DNA of 64,000 nt, from the NCBI RefSeq assembly GCF_000247695.1, contig NW_004624881.1, forward strand, positions 3,054,444-3,118,443. The letters run 5' to 3'. The stretch's first letter is position 1; each line of letters opens with the position of its first letter. The notes under the pieces were generated by a model. That model was not told where the DNA came from and ran no database searches. It worked only from the letters and a program-made list of their open reading frames with translations. The DNA comes from Heterocephalus glaber. Its lineage: Eukaryota > Chordata > Mammalia > Rodentia > Bathyergidae. Positions 34,700-47,334 of this stretch are shown piece by piece. The position numbers and the translations under genes are program-made.

Positions 34700-35375
34700 G
34701 GGGTTATCGCAGCTTCTCCCTTCTTTGTGTGCTTCCGGGCTGGCACGCAGGAGCAGCTCCCCTCTGCCATCCATCCTTCCTTGGAGCCAGCCAAGCGTGG
34801 GCTGAACCACAGTGCACCTCTCCTCCTTTACTTGTGGGTGTGGGCACTTTGTCCCAGTGAAGATAAAGTGAGGATGCAGGTGCAGTTAGTTCACAACAGC
34901 TGGGCAGCGGAACCAGCTGAGGAATTCCTCTTCTGCTTTCAATTTCATGGAGTATCATTTTCTGTTTTCTATCATGTTTTATGTGTCCTTGTTGGCAAAT
35001 CAATTCTGTCATATGCAGCACATGGGTCATTTTGTTTATAATCCCTTTGGCCTTTCTGTATCTTTAATTGAAGAATTTGTTTCTACTCTAGTCAAAGTAA
35101 TTATTGATAGCTAAGAACTAACTGCTGCCATTCTGCTGCACCCATATGTTTGTTGCATTTTATTTCTTCCTTTCTTCTTCTATTACTGTGTCCTTCCTTT
35201 CTCTGATTACCTCTACCATTATGTTTAAAATCTTTGCTCTTTATTTTTGTGCATCAGCTTTGGTGTTTGCTTTTTGGCTACTATAAAACTTATGAAGAAT
35301 ATGCTGTTATTGTAACAGTTTATATTAATCAGATAAATATTTAATTTTGATTGTATGGAAATAAAACTGAGGAAG
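34700..35375. other. Intergenic, nothing recognised
   Basis: Frames near 34532-35041 (+) and 34704-35030 (-) overlap each other and lack any recognisable domain. AT-rich from about 34930. Confidence 0.45.
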
Positions 35376-35377
35376 TA

Positions 35378-35465
35378 GGGCTGAAGAAGAAGCTCAGGGA
35401 TGGAGTGTTGACCTGGCACGTGGAGGCTCCAAGCCACATCCTCAGTCCTGGAGATATGAATGAAT
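35378..35465 (+). mobile_element. Decayed ID-type SINE
   Basis: GAAGCTCAGGGATGGAGTGT is a degraded box A and GGCTCCAAGCCACATCCTCA a degraded box B. An A-rich tail (GAATGAATAAATA) follows. Confidence 0.6.
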
Positions 35466-35469
35466 AAAT

Positions 35470-36148
35470 ACTCATTAAAATAATTTACACTGACTCTATT
35501 CCATCCCAATATTTTGAATGTTACCTGCTACAATTTACATAATTACATCTTGCATATTGCTTAATGATTTATTTCAGGCATTTGTATTTTAATACTTTAG
35601 CCTTTTATCCTTTATGCTAATGATATAATTAGTATACACTCCACCATTTCATTATTAGATTGTTTTTATTTTGATTTAGTCTGACTTTTAACCATGGTTA
35701 ACTACAGATGCATGTGTGTAACACCTTAGTGTCCTTTTCTTTCCTGGACCTCTTGACCTTCACACTTACCCTGTTAATTTCCAAATGGAAGGTGGATAAA
35801 TGCAGTTTCACAGTTCTAGTGGGTTAGGTAATAGGCTTCCTTCTGATAGTTTATACCTCCATCAGGACATGTGTGCGTGGAGCAAGAGCTGCCCCTTCAG
35901 CTGGCCCAGGGTGACTGTGGGACATGCGGCATTAGTCTGAGCTCACAGCATTGATGACTATGTAGTGTGGAAGAAAAACATATCTTGTTTATTTTTGCAA
36001 GTCATCATAAATAGTAAATATTGACTAGCATGGAAACATAATAAAAAAAGAACAGCATTAACCATGTGTGTTGTCACGTGAATGAGGAGGTATCCTTACT
36101 GTGTGGGAAACCACGGGACAATTTCCCAAATGAACAGTGAGTAGTGAA
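35470..36148. other. AT-rich intergenic, nothing recognised
   Basis: No coding frame or nameable repeat. Confidence 0.5.
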
Positions 36149-36149
36149 C

Positions 36150-36215
36150 TCTCTTTCTTCCTTTCTTCCTCTTTCTTTCTTTCTTTCTTCCTTCTTTCCT
36201 TCCTTCCTTCCTTCA
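36150..36215. repeat. (CTTT)n/(CTTC)n tract
   Basis: About 65 bases of tetranucleotide pyrimidine repeats, CTTT units changing to CTTC units. Confidence 0.95.
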
Positions 36216-36219
36216 TTTC

Positions 36220-38300
36220 TCTTTGATGGCAGGCTTAACTTTGTGAAGACAGAAGATTTTAGAGAATTATCTTGCTCTGTGTTCTGTTCATATGCCTTGG
36301 TGTGGTTGGGACAAAGCGAACACAGGGGATGGAGATTTTGCAGCACAAGAAACACAAACCAAACTTGAATGAAACTCAGAACACAGATGAGAAAGACACC
36401 CACAGCACAAGTCCCTGAGCCTTGGAGCTGTCAGCTGCTGCTATGGAGCTCAAGGTCAGCACCAGGGTGACTACAACACTAGTGACTCTGACCCCACTCC
36501 TCAGGATTGTTTCAGAAACACGCATCCAGCACCATGTCTTCCACTTTGACCAGATATTCAGTTTTTACTAATAATTTTCAATAATACTTTGACAGATTTC
36601 TGAGCATAATCTATAAACACTTGTAATATAGATATGGAATTGAGAATGTTGCTTCTATATATTGACAGGGAAAGGAGGCACCTGGAGAATAAAATTAAAT
36701 TGGAACTACATAAGGCAGAGAAAGATGTGGAAATCTAATGAATAATATCCACTAAATCAAGTGATGTGCTAGACATGGAATATCAAATACTGATCTGTAA
36801 CTTTCATGCTTGAATTGAGGGTTTTCTTTTTTTCAACAGGTAAGATTTTAACAAACTTAACACTTAATTCATTAAGTTGAAGCTGTGGGAGATGACAGGG
36901 ATGAGATCACTGTATGCATCAAATTGAATATTCTTCTTCAAGTTAATTAAGAGTAAGTGTTACTGGAGTGAAACACTGATTTATTATTCAAGGCCCAGCC
37001 CTGTAGCACAAAGAGAGATTTCCTGTGAACAGTGGGCTTCGTGCTCTTCACAGACTTGTGGGACTCATTTCCGCTGATATTGCACTGAGTTCCAAATGTG
37101 CACCTACAGTGGCCTCTACCAAATATTCAGTCTTCAGATGAGGAAATGGGGCCTATGTATATGACACATATATTTTTAGAATGGGACTTTTCATATGATA
37201 ATAAAAAATTTATAATTGTTTAAAATTACTATTCTACTCTCTTTAACTGTAATTAATTCTAGGATCTATATTTCCAAGTAATTCAGTGCTGAGATAATAT
37301 TTCAATGCCAGAAGCCAGAAAATTATAAAGTTCAAAATTTCCTGAGTATCAATAAATGCAAATACATAATTTCATCGAAAGACATAAATATTACTATTCC
37401 AATGTAGTTATTCCAGATTCTGGTTTAGGTCTACATGGATGAAAATTACATATCAAGAAAATTTGGGTCATGTGTGTAGTTTTTATTCCCAAACATTTGC
37501 GAGCTTATTACTTGGACAGTTGAAGAGCAATATTTATTGTTAGGTTCCCCTTTGATCTTCTTATTTATGGAACAATTCCATTTCACTGAGAACACCAGGT
37601 CATGTCCTCTCCACACCATCATGCACTGAGATTTGTCCCAAGACTCTGTCTGCTCTCCAGGTTGGACTGAGGACACCTCAGCTGCTCCACACAGCCATCC
37701 TGGGACAGGGAGGAAAGCACAAGAGCCATGGAATGTGGATGTTTGCTACAGCAGTGACTGAGGATCTAGATTTTGCTGACCTGAGGAACTAGGTCCTGCT
37801 ATATCAAGGGACAGATTCTCCTGGCCTCATTTTCCAGGCAGATTCTGTGGCATGCTGGGGACTGTGGGGTGTGGCTGGGCCATTTATGCCTCAGTGTCCC
37901 TGCTAATGACCCAGTGGTGTCACAAAGTCCCGAGAGCTCCTTGGTGGTGCTGGTTACCCTAGATCACCACCCCTTTCTCCAGCCTTTTCTCAGGAGAGTG
38001 TATCAGCTCGCAGCTGCTCCCAAGGCCTCGGCACAAATACTGAAGCCAGTCAGGGAGAAGACCCGGAAGCCCCAGAGAGGGCCTGGCTTCCTCCATATCT
38101 GGAACCACTTGGCTGCCCCAGCTGTGCAGAAAGAGGGGTGTGGACACTGCGAGACCCCACGGAGACCTTGCTAGCTCAGAACCTTCTGTGTTCTTGTTCT
38201 CAGCCATAGCCGCCGTCATGCTGGCGAACTCGGTGAGTAGGACTCTGGGAATGGGCTTGTCTCAGAGATTTGCACCTCTCACTTGACTGATAAGTAATAA
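36220..38300. other. Intergenic, no gene recognised
   Basis: AT-rich, becoming GC-richer at 37640-38240. A CCATAGCCGCCGTCATGCTGG segment at 38203-38223 looks like a Kozak start followed by GGTGAGTAGG (donor-like), but no supporting exon could be found. Confidence 0.4.
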
Positions 38301-38304
38301 AAAA

Positions 38305-38385
38305 GCTGGGATGTGGGGACAGCTTGGAGTACTGTGTGGTCTGCATGGGGCCTGGGTTTGATCCCACAAAACAAAACAGAACCTG
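38305..38385 (+). mobile_element. Decayed ID-type SINE
   Basis: GGGACAGCTTGGAGTACTGT, then GGCCTGGGTTTGATCCCACA (box B), then an A-rich ACAAAACAAAAC tail. Confidence 0.6.
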
Positions 38386-38389
38386 GAAT

Positions 38390-41300
38390 TTGTCAGGCAG
38401 AAATGTAATCAAAGGGGTATTATGGGCATATTGTGGGGTGTTAGGCACCTCATTCACTTGTGGCCCTGGTGATCCAGGCCTTCACCCTGCTCTGAAAATA
38501 TAGATTCATTTCCTATCATGCCATCATTGTATTCATGTCTTTTCTGAGTTTTAAATTCTTTCATCTCCATGACTGTAAACTAATTTGAAATAAAATTTTA
38601 ATTTAAATTAATTGTTATTTTTATCTAAACAATTCTCAAAGTAAGTTAAAAACCTGAATCCTGTGAACATTCCTATCCACTAGTAACAGCAGAGAGTGTG
38701 TCCCTCTCTGGTGGCTGAGATAGAAGAGAGCACAAGGTGGGAGGGCAAAGTCTTCCCAGGTGTCTGCTCATCGGCTCCACAGGAGTCACACTGTTACCAG
38801 GATGCCCTGTCTGGAAACAGTCCCCAGCCCACAAGTGGAGCCCAGGCTTTATAAACAGCCCCCTTCCTTCAGGGAGCAGTCCACTCCGCTGTCTTCATGT
38901 CCCTGCAGTACCCTGTCTGCACAGCCCTGTATCTCAGGCCTCTCCTGACCTCTCCTCCAGGTGGGGAGCACACAGCCTGCACAGGAGCAGCTCTTCCTCC
39001 TCTGGGCCAGGCAGAGGGTAAATGGGTGTTTGCTTTCTGCAGCACAGCCTCTCTCCTCAGCAGGAGAGGAGCTTGTGACAGTGATGTGGACAGAGAGGAC
39101 AGACAGGAGCCTTCCCATGTGCAAGACCAGATGCCTGCTCGGGGCAGTAGTCACAGTGTTTGCAGAGTGCACACTGTAGGGGCAGTGAGCGCTGTGAGCC
39201 TTGGCGGGCTGAGCTCACTGGTGGGCATGGCACTGGAGGTGCAGGGCCAAGAGAACTGCCGGTCTGTCAAAGACAGCATTAATTTCCACTAAAAAACCCA
39301 CCTAGGGCAATTTCAGGGCTGGATAAATTATCCAGATACTGCTTAAGTGATATTGGCACAGAGAATATTAAAGTTATTATTTATGCTATATTAATTGATC
39401 TCTTACTTCTAGTTTCCTACCTTTCTGTATTCCTTAGTTTCTCTAATGAGTTAGCTCACATCTTTGAATAATTCTCCAAGAATATGTAATGAAAGTAAAA
39501 TTAAAATTTCATGGAAATCGTGGAGGTCAAACCTGCAAGGGTATTTGTAGGTGATGTTAATATCACAACATACTCTATTTTGCTAAAAATACAGACAATA
39601 TAATTGCTTGTGACAGAACTGTTTGCCAAGAAAGTGTGCTTCAGCTTGTGGCTACAGCAACAGTGAGCTTATTCTCAAGTCCACCTTTGTCTGTAGAACT
39701 GTTAACACTGCCTTGCTCTCTGTCACATAGCCTGAGCTTGGTTTATGACTCAGTTAAGCTAGACATTAATTTGCTAAACTCATACTGATGTTCTACACCA
39801 TTACCTAACTGAGTAGGACTAACTTCTCATTATTATATATTTGGGGATTGAAAATCTCAATGTGCATAATACAGTGGTGAATATTATATTATGAAATGTA
39901 TCATGCTCAGCACAGTGCTTTTACATTGATTCATGTAACTTCTCTTATTAAGAATTCCCTCTAAAGAAGAAAGGATTTTGGAAAATGGGTGAGGGGCTTA
40001 GGAGTCATTAGGGAAGGAGATTCAGGACCCCTGTTAGCCGCTTCGGAGCTCATCTTGGCACATGTCCCCCAGCTCTCAGGTGGAACTTCAGTGTTTATGG
40101 TGCATTTTATTTGGCACAGACTAAAGTTCAATTCTGCAGCATTATGAAGAGAGTTTTACAGCACTCAGAGTTGCTATGTTCCACAGGGATGGTGCTTTGG
40201 TGTCACAGGTGGGAGGAACCCAGCCTAGGTTTCTTCTCATCCTCCTGCTTCCAAAGTCAGGACTTCTTATTGTGATCAAATGAAGAGAAGGACAAATGCA
40301 TCTTCCTCAGCTTCACAGCATTTTAAAGTATGCTAAATATATGCAAAAACTGGCGTGGAACTGAGTGTGACTAATATTTCTAATGGTCAATAATTCAGGA
40401 CTGGGTGAAAACATTCTCACTGTCAGCAACTGACTTGTTCACAGACCCTGACACACCCAGAACATTAATGCACTAGGAAGAATCACAGTGAACTCAGTTT
40501 AGGGAGATAACAAAATCAGTGTACAATCTCGTGTGTTACCTGCCTGGGGGGACTGGTATGGAGGCCCTTGCCCATTCCAGAGATTAGTAAAAGCTCCAGT
40601 GTGCAAGATAACCCAGCAAGATGTTCAACCTTGCAGTGAAAATCACTAGTGTGTTTATTTTTTGGTTTTTAAAAAAATATTTCCCAACATATGACAATTG
40701 TCATTGAATTGTAATCAATTGGCATTATAATTGCTTATATTTTGTTTATGTGTTGCATATAAAATCTAGAAATGCCTAGTTTGTAGGGCTACTTTTTAAT
40801 ATGCAACATTACCTCCTCAGGTTAATTATTTCTAGGAGTATTTTCTCGTTTCTAACCACGTGGCCATTTGAGATTGCTCTTTGAGAGGATTTCATGTTAG
40901 ATATGGCTGCACATAGGATGTATTTCATGTCTACAATTATTCTCAAGAAAAACTGTCAATGATAAAAATAAAATAAAAGGTAAAATAATAAGAACTCATG
41001 ACAATGGGTAATTTTTAAAAATTTTAACTTATTGTTAGATGTATGCTACAGCTTGTATGACTATATTATTGATCAACTTTATTTCTGGACAGCAATAAGA
41101 TTATTATTTAAGCAGCACTGATGTAAGTTGAGGTCCATTATAAGCACATTACAAGCTTTTTACATTTTATTTTATTTTATTTTATTTCATCTTGATTTTT
41201 CACCTATTCACAACATTACCCAGTTATTTAGTCAAGTGGTATATTTTTATTATTTGGTGAAGTGTTCCTATTTAATATGTTAAATAATTTTAAAATTGCT

Positions 41301-42225
41301 ATTAGAATCTCATTTGGGCTTTTATTAAAGTTTATTTTTCAGAGTGAATTTTTGGGGGAGCAAGTACTAATTTGAAGAATAATTCTCTTATGAAGAAATG
41401 ATTGTTGCAATAATAAAAAAGATTTTACAAGATTTTATTTTGATTTTTAAAGCAATTTGTTCTGAAGGGTGCTTGGTAATATATCTTACAAAACAAAGCA
41501 TATACGTCTTCATGTTATGATTAATTCCATTACAACTTCTATTAAACTGTAACCATTTTCTCTCTGTTTTCCTGTCTCACCTACTTGTTCCCATGTTATT
41601 TATTCACCTCAATAAAATCTTGTACTTGTGTTTCCTTTCTGTTAATCTTTTTAAAAAGTATTTGCTTCTTTTAGCTCACTGCCTTTTCCCTAAATATTGA
41701 TTAAAATAATTATATCATTGCAGGAAATACAATCCTGAAATTTAGATTAAATTTTAATTGATTGATTTACTAAGAAGTAACATCTGATATTTATTTTGCA
41801 CAAGGACACAATATATTTGCTATTGCCTATATTTTTGAAGTATATCATTTTTTATTATCATATTAAATATTTCTTGTCATTGCATGTTTCTTGTTGGGAG
41901 TTTAAAATACTTCAGACTACTACAAAAAGAAAAAGTGTGATTTCTATATAAACATATATATTTAACCTTTTGAATATTTTAAGCAATATTGTCCCTCAGT
42001 TTTAAATATTTAAAGTGTAATTAAGGTTTTCAGTTTAAATAAAACAATCAGATTATCTTTTGAACTTTAGAAACTACCACTGTGCTATTCCAGCAATTGA
42101 GGCCCAGCAAATCCTTAGAGACCCCAAATTAACAAGACAATATTTACCCTGAAAAAAATTGTAGAAATCAGAATTTCTGTCAAAAACAAAGACAAAAGTT
42201 TCTATTCTTACCATATAAGTACCTA
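38390..42225. other. Intergenic, no gene recognised
   Basis: A GC-richer interval at 38690-39290 has overlapping frames (for example 38897-39292) without a recognisable domain. The rest is strongly AT-rich. A (TTTTA)n run is at 41163-41190. Confidence 0.45.
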
Positions 42226-42230
42226 TTCTT

Positions 42231-42346
42231 TTTTGTTTGTTTGTTTTTTTGTTTTGTTTTGTTTTGTTTTTGGTACTGGGGATCAAAGTTGGAAACTTGC
42301 ACTTGTGAGGTAGGCACTGGAATCACTGAGCTAAATCCCTGGCCCC
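42231..42346 (-). mobile_element. ID-type SINE, antisense
   Basis: The reversed tail is a (GTTT)n/(GTTTT)n run at 42231-42270. The body follows (TGGTACTGGGGATCAAAGTT ... ATCACTGAGCTAAATCCCTG, then GCCCC). Flanks ATAAGTACCTATTC and ATAAATAACTATTC may be a diverged target-site duplication. Confidence 0.8.
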
Positions 42347-42349
42347 ATA

Positions 42350-43190
42350 AATAACTATTCCCTACAGACTACTTCACTCAAAGAATAATAAATGTTAACT
42401 TAAATTTGAATAGTTCATTTAAAACCTTCCTCATTTTGGTGAACTTATTTTGCCAAATATTTGAAGTTTCATCTATGCTTACAAGAAGAAATTGACAGCA
42501 CTCAATTCATAAATCACAAGGGCTATAACTTTCACATAAATATTACTGTAGCATTTATTTTTATTTAAAACAAATGTAAGTAAAATTGAAAATAAAATAA
42601 AGATTCACTAAAGATTATACTACACTTATCAACTCAGTCAACATAGAATCACTTTTATGAGATAACTGAGTAGGAGAATATTCTCATAATAAATGAATAA
42701 AGTCGTGTTCTACCACCCTAAAGATACGTACAATAGCAGAATGTAATTTTTGCAAACAAATTATCAAAATAGTTTAAAAATGATATTTATATTTCAATAT
42801 ATCTAAAATCAGTAAGCATCTTTAATTTCCCTTCACCATATGCAATTTATGAAGCTCTAGAAAAAAGGAGATGAATTTCCTAAGGTTAAAATTAATGGAG
42901 AGGAAAGTGCTAATTTTTCTATTTGACCTATGTACACTCTATGCATGTGGTGAAATATGAAATGTAGTGCATTAATATCTGCAACTACTGTATGTTAATC
43001 ACAAGTGAAAAATAACTAAAAATAACTATGTACGAGGATTTAATGTATTTAAGAGGAGAAAGAGATGTAACCACCTAAGGTGATTCTGAAAATACCTGTC
43101 ATATAGAGTTATTGTCATTTTGTCTCTTACAAAGGGGAGTTAACATTAGTCCATGGACTTTTCATATACTGCTTTGATATCTCAATTTAA
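42350..43190. other. OR 5' flank, AT-rich
   Basis: No coding frame. TTGATATCTCAATTTAAG just before the ATG at 43194 could act as a weak splice acceptor for a leader exon. TTAACATTAG at 43140-43149 is another candidate. Neither is strong. Confidence 0.35.
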
Positions 43191-43193
43191 GCC

Positions 43194-44114
43194 ATGAAAA
43201 CAAGAAACCAAAGTTCTGGGACAGATTTTATGCTTGTTGGTCTTTTCCAATATGGCGGAATGAATGCTTTCCTTTTTGGTGCCATTGCCATTCTCTTCAT
43301 GGTGGCTGTGCTGGGGAACATCACCCTGGTCCACCTCATCCGACTGGACAGCAGACTCCACACACCCATGTACTTCCTGCTCAGCCAGCTCTCCCTCATC
43401 GACATGATGTACATCTCCACCACTGTGCCAAAGATGGCAACCAACTTCCTGACAAATACCAAGACCATTGCATTCCGAGGCTGTGAGATTCAGACATTTG
43501 TATTCCTGAGCCTTGGCGGATCAGAAGCCATTCTCTTGAGCTTCATGTCATATGATTGTTATATAGCCATCTGCCATCCTTTGCACTATCCTGTACTCAT
43601 GAGCAAGAAGATCTGCTGCTCCCTGGTCATGTGCGCCTGGTCCAGCAGTGCTGTCAACTCTTTAATACACACACTGTATGTTTTCCAGCTTCCTTTCTGT
43701 GGGTCTCGGGTCGTTAACCACTTTTTCTGTGAAATTCCATCTCTACTGCCATTGGTATGTCAGGACACCTCCCAGTATGAGCATGCCATCCTCTTGAGTG
43801 TACTTATTATCCTGCTGCTGCCTTTCCTGGCCATCCTAGCTTCCTATGCTCGGGTGCTCACTGTTGTATTCCAGATGCGCTCAGGCACAGGACAGACCAA
43901 AGCTCTTTCCACGTGTTCCTCCCACCTGATTGTGGCCAGCCTCTTCTACACAACAGGTATCTCCACCTACACGCGTCCTCACTCATTGCATGACCCTGCC
44001 CAGGATAAGGCAGTGGCAGTGTTTTACACCATCATCACACCCCTCGTGAACCCATTCATCTACAGCCTGAGGAACAAGGAGGTCCTAGGGGCCCTGAGGC
44101 AGATGCTGAGATGA
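43194..44114 (+). CDS. OR2AK2: Olfactory receptor, OR2AK2-like, open but DRY-less
   Basis: This is a 306-residue single-exon class II odorant receptor. An N-terminal sequon (NQS) is at residues 5-7. GN (41-42) lies in TM1, [16 protein letters not shown] (55-70) in TM2, and Cys97 and Cys179 form the expected pair. KALSTCSSH (236-244) marks TM6 and NPFIY (286-290) TM7. The TM3 motif is odd: [13 protein letters not shown], with Cys122 (TGT at 43557-43559) in place of the DRY arginine, probably a C-to-T change at a CpG. That arginine is central to G-protein coupling, so signalling may be impaired even though the frame is intact. [13 protein letters not shown] and RPHSL match remembered OR2AK2. 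The start gives standard length, ten residues before DF. Orthology is inferred from similarity and cluster context. Confidence 0.9.
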   Translation: MKTRNQSSGTDFMLVGLFQYGGMNAFLFGAIAILFMVAVLGNITLVHLIRLDSRLHTPMYFLLSQLSLIDMMYISTTVPKMATNFLTNTKTIAFRGCEIQTFVFLSLGGSEAILLSFMSYDCYIAICHPLHYPVLMSKKICCSLVMCAWSSSAVNSLIHTLYVFQLPFCGSRVVNHFFCEIPSLLPLVCQDTSQYEHAILLSVLIILLLPFLAILASYARVLTVVFQMRSGTGQTKALSTCSSHLIVASLFYTTGISTYTRPHSLHDPAQDKAVAVFYTIITPLVNPFIYSLRNKEVLGALRQMLR

Positions 44115-44264
44115 GGCACATTGGTAGAGAAAGTATGGCTTTAGAAAATCTGCCAGGAAAGATATAAAGATAGATATTCTGTGTAGACCCCAAGACACAT
44201 TGTGCTCATCAGACTTTACTCACAAAACAAGACTACAAATTTTACTTAAGCATTGTACCCATGA

Positions 44265-44270
44265 AATAAA
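44265..44270 (+). terminator. Candidate polyadenylation signal
   Basis: AATAAA 151 bases after the OR2AK2-like stop; another is at 44301-44306. Chance occurrence cannot be excluded. Confidence 0.35.
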
Positions 44271-44309
44271 TACTTTGAATTTGTTTGTTTTTTTCTTGAA
44301 AATAAATCC

Positions 44310-45160
44310 ATAGGAAGTAAATTCTTCTCAAGCATTTAATATCTAGATAAATTATTTAATGACCAATGATAATAAAGAGAAAAATACATAATCAAGGAAT
44401 GTTTTAGAGATTTTATTATGTTTGTGACTTTGTTGCAAGGACTGTTTAAGTGGAAGTGAAGAAAAAGAAAAAACTGAATTCACTGATTTGCAACTTTATT
44501 TCTATCTTTCACCTTAATGACCACTTAAGGTCTCTTGGCCACCTGACCTAACATTGTGAGCAGAGCCATGCTTATTACGTGGCTGTGTTTGGTAGGCTCC
44601 TTTGTTCCTTTCCTCTTCCATGGATGTGAAGTGCAGTTTATTAAGCAGAAGAGCTCTGCAGCCAGCTCCTCACTGCACCGTGCCTGAGTGACGATACCTG
44701 GGCACTTCTTAGTGTCAATTTCTCTGTCTAGACCAAGTGACACCCTTTTGGGTGGGTTTAATCTAACTTAATATACACTAATGATAATTTATTAGTGTCC
44801 CCACTATAAATTTCAATAAAATTTGAAATGATTTTATTTCAAAAATAACTTAAAATGCATTATAAACATACAGTCCAAGATTACAAAAACTTCATTGAGT
44901 TACAGGGTACTAATGTGAGAGGTAACAGGTGTAACAACTATTGTTCCTTAGTTATGTATTTAGAAATTTAGTGGCCTGGAAAACTTACTTTCCTAAGCAT
45001 TTTTGTCAACGAAATCTTTTTTATCAACTGTTTAACCATATAAAGCATAGGAAAGGTATTTCCTAATTCAGACACACAAATTCACACATGCATAAAACTG
45101 AGTGATTTAAGCAATTTCCATTGTTAACCTCATGATATTAATTGATAGCAAGGCCCATGA
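44310..45160. other. Intergenic, nothing recognised
   Basis: AT-rich, no coding frame or nameable repeat. Confidence 0.5.
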
Positions 45161-45180
45161 GGTAAGAAACTCAGATTTTT

Positions 45181-45275
45181 TTTTTTATTTTTTTTTTTTT
45201 TGGTACCAGGGATTGAACTTGGGACCTTGCACTTTTGAGGCAGGCGCCAGAACCACTGAGCTAAATCCCCAGCCC
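45181..45275 (-). mobile_element. ID-type SINE with perfect target-site duplication
   Basis: A reversed poly(A) (T-rich from 45181) is followed by GGTACCAGGGATTGAACTTG and the rest of the antisense ID body, ending CTAAATCCCCAGCCC. It is flanked by identical 16-mers AGAAACTCAGATTTTT at 45165-45180 and 45276-45291. The intact duplication marks a comparatively recent insertion. Confidence 0.95.
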
Positions 45276-45514
45276 AGAAACTCAGATTTTTAATATAGTC
45301 AGCATTCCTGTCTGAATCCTCCCAAGCTTGACCTTTACTATCCCAGTTCCTATTAGCATTTTGGTCTTCTGAGCTCTCATTAGCATCTCCCATCAATCTC
45401 TGCCTTCAGCATTCAAGATTTCTGTAGCAGCCATAGCCAAATTTTTTCAAACTCCTCTTGCAAACCAGTTCCAAATGATTCTGAACCCCACGATTAGGTA
45501 TAGTCACAGCAATG

Positions 45515-45532
45515 ACCCCACTTTTGGTACCA
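45515..45532 (-). other. Retroviral-type primer-binding site (tRNA-Leu)
   Basis: On the minus strand this reads TGGTACCAAAAGTGGGGT, complementary to the 3' end of tRNA-Leu(UAA) at 16 of 18 positions as I recall that tRNA. A tRNA-Leu primer is typical of ERVL/MaLR elements. It lies 8 bases beyond the LTR end at 45541. Confidence 0.65.
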
Positions 45533-45540
45533 TATTTTTC

Positions 45541-45928
45541 TGTATTGGTTTCCCATTCATGGGACAAAATATCTACCACAAGTACAGCAAAGGAAGAGGG
45601 GTTTTATGGGCTCATGATTTCGTAGGATTCAGTCCATAGTAGGCTAGTTCTGATTCAGAAATAACTTGGAAAAAGAGCGTGGGAGAGAAAAGATGACTGA
45701 TCCACAGCTGGAGGAGGCAGAGAGACAAGGATGAAACAAGGGAGAATACAACTATCCAATCATAATCCCAGTGACCCATCCCTTCTGACCAGGCCCCAAC
45801 TCCTAACAGCACATTCAGCAGTGAACACAGAATGGATTAACTCACCAACAAATATAATGCTCCCATAATCCAATCAACTTCCAAAAGCCCTATCTTTGAA
45901 CACTTGAGATTTTGGTGGCCATTTTTTA
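45541..45928 (-). mobile_element. MaLR/ERVL 5' LTR with internal remnant
   Basis: The antisense LTR starts TGTATTGGTTTCCCATTCAT (its 3' end) and contains GGCTCATGATTTCGTAGGAT and CCCATAATCCAATCAACTTC. It is a relative of the LTRs at 19998 and 24762. Unlike those, a primer-binding site follows it, so it is a 5' LTR, with decayed internal sequence running to lower coordinates (about 45290-45514). No gag/pol reading frame is visible; the element is dead. Confidence 0.7.
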
Positions 45929-45934
45929 TTTAAA

Positions 45935-46955
45935 CAATAACAAGTGTGCCTTCTTTCCAGCATCCATTCTTTCTCTGAATCCTTCCCATTCCTTTATGGC
46001 TTTACCTGGGTGAGTCACTAGAATAAAGTTCCTGTCCTCAGAATCTGCATGGGAAGGAACTCAACCTAAGGATTTAAGTGAGAGTCATCCTGGGGGGCTG
46101 TCCTTTAGGTTAAAGTTATGGAACTGTATGTTGGTAAAGAAAATGAAGAGCATGGTTAAGTGTTAGATCATACCAGTCAGAATCTCATGATGTCAAGAAA
46201 TAGAAGGCTGCAGGGGCTGGTAAAGGGCAGTTTTCAGGAGCTTAAATACAGTGTTCTCAACCTACACTGGGAAGAGCACAGGACAACAGTCAGCCACCCA
46301 AGTCAACGCTGTGGAAAGAGAAATGGGGGTCTGACAGCTGGAGGCAAACTTCAGAATATCAGAGGTGAGAATGTGTTGTAAGAGGGCTGTTATTAAAACA
46401 AGACTGATTCACAGGTGGGGAAGTGCCCTGTGCTGCTAGGACAGTGATAGGCAAACAGTACACCACAGAATGTGGAATGAGAGAGAAGGGTAGCACAGAC
46501 AGCATGATTCCACTTGATCCTTCTTCGTTGTGAGGAAAAACTCTCCCCCTTTGCTGGAGGGGACTACCCTCCCACATCTGGGTGCTGTGCTGAGGTCTCA
46601 ATGAGATTTAATTCCTGGTCTCCTCAGTGTTTGCCTCTGCCCAATGCAAAAGAAGTGTTTTCCACCAACTCACTTTTTCATGATGTAGGATTTTGCCCTC
46701 AGATGAGGTCTCTCGGTGCTAATTCTAATGGAATGCTAGGATGTCCCTTTGATATATAAGATGTGAACCATATTTCTTAAGAGTATTCAGGTAAACACAG
46801 TCAATATTGCATATGTTGGGCTTTATGTTAAGGAATTGTCTCACAGGAGATTGTGAGCTGATTAAGTTTGCACAACAGCACGGGGTTGGAAAACCAAGCA
46901 GGATTTAATGTACATATGAGAGACAAAATTACTTCTGTCCTAGAAAACTTCAGTG
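45935..46955. other. Intergenic, nothing recognised
   Basis: Short frames only. No protein or repeat family identified. Confidence 0.45.
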
Positions 46956-46959
46956 TTTC

Positions 46960-47330
46960 TCTTTTATATTTTGAAAAATAAAGCAAAATTTAATCATAAA
47001 ATAATAAGAGATTAATTGTAGTTTATACACTCTGAATCATTATCTTCAAAGAAGTTACTCAGAGACAAAGAAGATTCTCTCCTATAAAGAAGAAATAAGG
47101 TGATAATAGCACAAAACTTTCTTTTCAATGAACTAGAGAAGCTAGTAGTATAAATGAAACAAATTAACATACATTTTAAAATATTCTTGAAACAACAGAA
47201 TAGGTATTTTGGGGAATTATTTGAACTTCTTCTACTTCCTATTTACGTGTCATCTATTTTGCACTTATTCCTATGTATATACATGCACGAGAACCACTCA
47301 CCTATTACGAATTATCTGCTTTGCTTGAAG
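46960..47330. repeat. Segmental duplication block, copy B
   Basis: Paralogous to bases 1-340, in the same orientation. It includes antisense L1 3' UTR-like sequence from about 47225 (CTTCTACTTCCTATTTACGT). In copy A an OR gene follows about 1 kb further on; here no OR follows until 53.7 kb. Confidence 0.6.
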
Positions 47331-47334
47331 TCAA

